Assembly: GCA_016284045.1 (NCBI GenBank)
Contig: JAEEOB010000106.1
Coordinates: 1 to 64,000, forward strand
Length of the DNA: 64,000 nucleotides
Direction of reading: 5' to 3'
Origin: Bacteroidaceae bacterium
Lineage (GTDB): Bacteria > Bacteroidota > Bacteroidia > Bacteroidales > Bacteroidaceae
Shown here: positions 60,152 to 64,000 of the stretch, in pieces
How the letters are laid out: every line of letters begins with the position of its first letter
How positions within the stretch are numbered: position 1 is the first letter of the stretch
Notes under the pieces: model-generated
Told to the model about the DNA's origin: nothing
The model's input: only the letters and a program-made list of their open reading frames with translations
The model's database searches: none
Made by a program: the position numbers and the translations under genes

Positions 60152-60937
60152 ATGGACAATTACAACAATTACAATGGTTATCAGAACGGGTCGCAGCAGT
60201 ACGGACAATCTGCCTACGGCCAGGGCTACTCACCCTACACACCTTCTGTCGCTGAAGGACAGCAGGCTGCAACGGCTTTCGCCGTGCTGATGAGGAAAGT
60301 GTATGTCTGGATGGCGCTCGCTCTCGCAGTCACCGGACTGACGGCATACGGTGTTTCGCAGAGCTATACTATGATGGAGATGCTTTTCTCCAATCAGGCT
60401 ACATTCTGGATTCTGGCTATCGTGGAGATTGGACTCGTCATCGGACTCTCTGCCGCTATCAACAAGTTGTCGTTTACGGCTGCCGCTATCATGTTCGTCA
60501 TCTATTCAATAATCAACGGACTGACGATGTCTGCGATATTCCTTGTTTATACGATGACTTCCATCGCAACCACCTTCTTCATCACTGCCGGTGCCTTCAC
60601 CGGTTTGGCACTTATCGGCTATTACACGAAGAAAGACCTTTCGGCAATAGGTAAGTTCTTGATGTTCGCGCTCATCGGAGTGATTATCGCATCGGTGGTC
60701 AACATTTTCCTTAAGAGCTCAGGACTGGAATGGGGTATATCGATTGTCGGCGTGCTTCTCTTTGCAGGACTCACAGCCTACGACTCGCAGAGAATCAAGG
60801 AGATGTTCCTTGCTCACGGCAACGAGGTGAACGACACGACGCAGAAGCTTGCTGTGCTCGGAGCACTCTCGCTTTATCTCGACTTCATCAACCTCTTCCT
60901 CTATCTCCTCCGTTTCATGGGAAAGATGAAGGAATAG
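60152..60937 (+). CDS. Bax inhibitor-1/YccA family membrane protein
   Basis: LMRKVYVWMALALAVTGLTAYGV; LLFAGLTAYDSQRIKEM; ALSLYLDFINLFLYLLRFMG. Confidence 0.92.
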   Translation: MDNYNNYNGYQNGSQQYGQSAYGQGYSPYTPSVAEGQQAATAFAVLMRKVYVWMALALAVTGLTAYGVSQSYTMMEMLFSNQATFWILAIVEIGLVIGLSAAINKLSFTAAAIMFVIYSIINGLTMSAIFLVYTMTSIATTFFITAGAFTGLALIGYYTKKDLSAIGKFLMFALIGVIIASVVNIFLKSSGLEWGISIVGVLLFAGLTAYDSQRIKEMFLAHGNEVNDTTQKLAVLGALSLYLDFINLFLYLLRFMGKMKE

Positions 60938-60954
60938 TTGTTAGTTGGTTTTTC

Positions 60955-61058
60955 CAGGAAACCTAGGAAACCCTAGGAACTCCTAGGAAACCCTGGGAAT
61001 CCCTAGGAAAACCTAGTAATCCTAGTAATCCTAGGAAAACTAGAAAATCCTAGAAATC
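60955..61058. repeat. 10-then-9-bp-period CCTAGGAAA array
   Basis: ccaggaaa cctaggaaac cctaggaact cctaggaaac cctgggaatc cctaggaaaa cctagtaat cctagtaat cctaggaaaa ctagaaaat cctagaaat. Confidence 0.93.
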
Positions 61059-61146
61059 AAAACTCCTGGCAAAAACCTCCTCCCTCCCAACTTTTCCCTT
61101 TATCCTTTACACTTTACACTTTACATTTTACCCTATAAAAGAAACC

Positions 61147-62340
61147 ATGCAGAATTTATCAGACCGTTTGAACCGTCTGGCGCCGTCTGCCACGCTGGCG
61201 ATGTCGCAGAAGAGCAGTGAGCTCAAAGCCCAGGGGGTTGACGTGATTAACATGAGTGTGGGTGAACCTGATTTCAACACCCCTGACCATATCAAGGCTG
61301 CCGCCATCAAGGCGGTGGAGGAGAACTGGACACGCTACAGTCCTGTTCCCGGCTACCCTTCTCTGAAGGATGCCATTGTGAAGAAGCTGAAGAACGAAAA
61401 TGGATTGGACTATGCACCGTCGCAGATTCTGACTTCGAACGGTGCCAAGCAGTCGGTGTGCAACACCATCATGGCGGTTGTCAATGCCGGCGATGAGGTG
61501 ATTATCCCTGCCCCTTACTGGGTGAGCTATCCGCAGATGGTGCTGCTCGCAGAGGGCACCCCTGTCTTTGTGGAGGCGAAAATCGAGCAGGACTTCAAAA
61601 TCACGCCGGAACAACTGGAACAGGCCATCACGCCTAAGACGCGTGCGCTGATTCTCTGCTCGCCGTCTAACCCTACTGGTTCTGTCTATAGCAAAGAGGA
61701 GCTGGAAGGACTGAAAAACGTGCTGCTCAAGCATGAGCGGATTATCGTCATCGCCGATGAGATTTACGAGCATATCAACTATACTGGCAGCCATGCGTCG
61801 ATGGCGCAGTTTCCTGACATCAAGGACCGTGTGGTCATCATCAACGGTGTAAGTAAGGCTTACGCCATGACAGGCTGGCGTATCGGATTCATCGCTGCGC
61901 CGGAGTGGATTGTGAAGGGCTGCAACAAGCTGCAGGGACAATACACGAGCGGACCATGCTCTGTGAGCCAGAAAGCGGCTGAGGCGGCATGGAACGGACC
62001 GCAGGACTGCGTGGAGGAGATGCGGCAGGCATTTGAGCGCCGCAAGAATCTCATCGTCAAGTTGGCAAAGGACATCCCGGGACTGGAGGTGAACGACCCG
62101 CAGGGAGCATTCTATCTCTTCCCCAAATGCTCGTCTTATTTCGGAAAGAGCGACGGCAACCGCGTCATCAACAACTCCACCGACTTCGCCATGTACCTGC
62201 TCGAGGTGGGACATGTGGCAACGGTGGGAGGCGACGCTTTCGGCTCGCCTGAGTGCTTCCGCATGAGCTATGCCACCTCCGACGAGAACATCATCGAGGC
62301 GATGCGACGCATCAAGGAGGTGCTCTCAAAGCTATCCTAA
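61147..62340 (+). CDS. Pyridoxal phosphate-dependent class I/II aminotransferase (aspartate aminotransferase-like)
   Basis: INMSVGEPDFNTPDHIK, SNPTGSVYSKEEL, NGVSKAYAMTGWRIGFIAAP, FRMSYATSDENI. Confidence 0.94.
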   Translation: MQNLSDRLNRLAPSATLAMSQKSSELKAQGVDVINMSVGEPDFNTPDHIKAAAIKAVEENWTRYSPVPGYPSLKDAIVKKLKNENGLDYAPSQILTSNGAKQSVCNTIMAVVNAGDEVIIPAPYWVSYPQMVLLAEGTPVFVEAKIEQDFKITPEQLEQAITPKTRALILCSPSNPTGSVYSKEELEGLKNVLLKHERIIVIADEIYEHINYTGSHASMAQFPDIKDRVVIINGVSKAYAMTGWRIGFIAAPEWIVKGCNKLQGQYTSGPCSVSQKAAEAAWNGPQDCVEEMRQAFERRKNLIVKLAKDIPGLEVNDPQGAFYLFPKCSSYFGKSDGNRVINNSTDFAMYLLEVGHVATVGGDAFGSPECFRMSYATSDENIIEAMRRIKEVLSKLS

Positions 62341-62370
62341 GTGCGTTTTTCTGAAATGCTTAATCAACCA

Positions 62371-62402
62371 AAAAGGATATGTCAGAAAAGGCATATCCTT
62401 TT
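62371..62402. terminator. Hairpin terminator
   Basis: AAAAGGATATG (62371-62381) / CATATCCTTTT (62392-62402). Confidence 0.7.
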
Positions 62403-62461
62403 GTTTTATGTTTCCACCGGTTTCAGAACGAAAAGTCACTGACAATAAACATACAGCATAT

Positions 62462-62493
62462 TTTGCGGAATCTGTTTTTTTTTCTTAATTTTG
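62462..62493 (+). promoter_or_regulatory. Bacteroidetes-type promoter
   Basis: TTTG (62462-62465), N20, TAATTTTG (62486-62493), directly upstream of ATG 62497. Confidence 0.5.
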
Positions 62494-62496
62494 CGG

Positions 62497-63039
62497 ATGA
62501 ATAAAAACTTAGCAATATTATGGGGTCGTATATTGATGTGGGTAATCACCAGATTCAGTAATAACATGTCGGTTGTCAAAAGCAAGGATGATGTATTCAC
62601 TGTGCTGATTCATCTGGGTTATCTGTCGTACGACTGGAAAAAAGTGAGTGCTACATCCCGAATAAGGAGGTGGAGGGTGAGATGGTGAATGCTGTCAAGA
62701 GCAACTGCTGGAAGACGGCCGTTGATGCCCTCCAGCAGTCGGAGCAGCTGCTTGAGGTGACGCTCCTGGGCGAGGAGGAGGCTGTTGCCTGCGCGCTCGA
62801 TAATGCTCACGACGAGCATACCCGCATCCTGTCTAACAACGATGAAAACTCACTTGCCTGCGTCATCAGCATCGCCAACTATTATGCCCGCAACGACTAT
62901 ATCATCCATCGACCAGATAAAGCAGAAAATCTACCCTGCAAAAATCGCCCAATACACCGACAACCTCCTGCTTGTGGGCATCAACTACGATGCCGACACC
63001 AAATCCCATTCCTGCATCATCGGGCGGTATCAGGCTTAA
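62497..63039 (+). pseudogene. Remnant of an AAA-ATPase-like/DUF1703-type PD-(D/E)XK protein, C-terminal fragments in three frames
   Basis: SVVKSKDDVFTVLIHLGYLSYD | CYIPNKEVEGEMVNAVKS...NDENSLACVISIANYYARNDYI | SIDQIKQKIYPAKIAQYTDNLLLVGINYDADTKSHSCIIGRYQA. Confidence 0.8.
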
Positions 63040-63365
63040 CGAAGCTGTTTCAATTCCCGCTGTTTTTCCATCAGCAGTTTCTTGTACTTTGTCTTCGGTT
63101 TAACTAACCGAATGCAGCCCGTCAGTCCTCGGCTGGTTTTGTGGTCGTACCGACCGCACATTAGACTGGCGAAGCATAGTCAATCATTTGCAAACAATAC
63201 TTTTTTCTTTCATCCTTCTTCGGGCATCTTTTATAGTTTATAGTTTTTTGTAGCGGATGGCTTTTGTTTTTCATCCGTATTCGGACATCAAGCCCTCGAC
63301 GGCTGACACGGTCGGGACGACCAAGTCCCCAGCCGAACCCGATTGGGGTTTCGAACTAATTCTGT

Positions 63366-63405
63366 AGCCACAGGCTCGTTAACTCCCATTCGAAGAATTA
63401 ACTCC
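63366..63405. repeat. GGAGTTAA/mini-hairpin element, copy 3 (head on minus strand)
   Basis: Minus strand: GGAGTTAA-ATTC-TTC-GAAT-GGGAGTTAA-CG-AGCC-TGT-GGCT. Confidence 0.7.
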
Positions 63406-63440
63406 CTTTTTATGCAAGAAATTTAACTTTAAATAAAAAA

Positions 63441-64000
63441 ATGTTTGAGATTGATCCAAAAACCACAAGACGTGCCCGCGATTTTGAGCTGTGGATAAAA
63501 TCGCCGATGCCGATGGTCACGCTGACGAAGACCTTCGATGTCAGCAGATTGAGAAAAGCCGCAAAAAGGCAAGGCATCCGTTTCACTACGCTGATGTGCT
63601 GGTGTATTGGCAAAGCGGCAAGCGGCATCCCTGAGTTTTTTATGCTTCCGGTCGGCGAGAAGCTGATGGGGTACGAACGCCTCGCTGTCAATGTTGTTGT
63701 CGAAACGGCTGATGGTGGTATCGCCACATGCGACATCCCGTTTTCCGGCAGTCTCAGCCAGTTTCAAGCCGACTATGCCAGACTGACACGCCAGGCACAC
63801 GACAGCGGCGAGCTGTTTAGCCTGGGCGACGACTATGCCATCATCGGCACCTCTGCCCTGACCAACTGCGAGATTGACTCCTTTGTGAATCAGTATTCTG
63901 GCATCTGGAACAACCCGTTCCTGATGTGGGGAAAATACCGCCGCAAGTTATTCAAGACCACTTTGCCCGTATCTTTCCAGTTCCACCACGCCCAGATGGA
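63441..64000 (+). CDS. Chloramphenicol acetyltransferase-like acyltransferase, truncated by window edge
   Basis: MFEIDPKTTRRARDFELWIKSPMPMVTLTKTFDVSRL...; FQFHHAQMD matches the CAT active-site motif HHxxxDG. Confidence 0.85.
   Translation, partial: MFEIDPKTTRRARDFELWIKSPMPMVTLTKTFDVSRLRKAAKRQGIRFTTLMCWCIGKAASGIPEFFMLPVGEKLMGYERLAVNVVVETADGGIATCDIPFSGSLSQFQADYARLTRQAHDSGELFSLGDDYAIIGTSALTNCEIDSFVNQYSGIWNNPFLMWGKYRRKLFKTTLPVSFQFHHAQM

Noticed and set aside
61159-62214. 351-aa minus-strand ORF opposite the aminotransferase
   Set aside because: Antisense shadow of a well-supported aminotransferase.

Overview
The window looks like one contiguous Bacteroidales chromosome segment, most probably Prevotella or a close relative. 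The basis is TTTG-N19-TAnnTTTG promoters, short dockerin tails, and the families present. Most of it is ordinary core metabolism and housekeeping: malQ, pepD, lpxB, rsmA, surE, tRNA-Gln, rsfS-ftsH-cdsA, dihydroorotase, mfd, rubrerythrin, ilvE, trmB, rpmH (absent from the ORF track), efp, an LptF/G permease, ribBA, a PLP aminotransferase and a CAT-like gene running off the right edge. The accessory part is a type I restriction-modification locus at about 11.3-20.8 kb. It carries an intact YhcG/DUF1016 nuclease, an internally deleted second YhcG flanked by a 26-bp duplication of the hsdS start, a Bro-N/Fic fusion overlapping hsdS by 4 bp, and an internally deleted four-helix-bundle gene. The most unusual signals are non-coding. 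(1) A GGAGTTAA head-plus-mini-hairpin repeat family has stems that covary and a recurring C-TNC-G centre; it sits just upstream of several genes in a constant orientation. (2) Arrays with 9-10 bp period (CTAG/CTAT) occur in five intergenic regions. (3) A 70-bp promoter-bearing tandem duplication lies before the LptF/G permease. (4) Palindromes are embedded in the reading frames of both YhcG genes. No rRNA, CRISPR array or complete transposon was seen. All family calls come from reading the translations; no database search was run.
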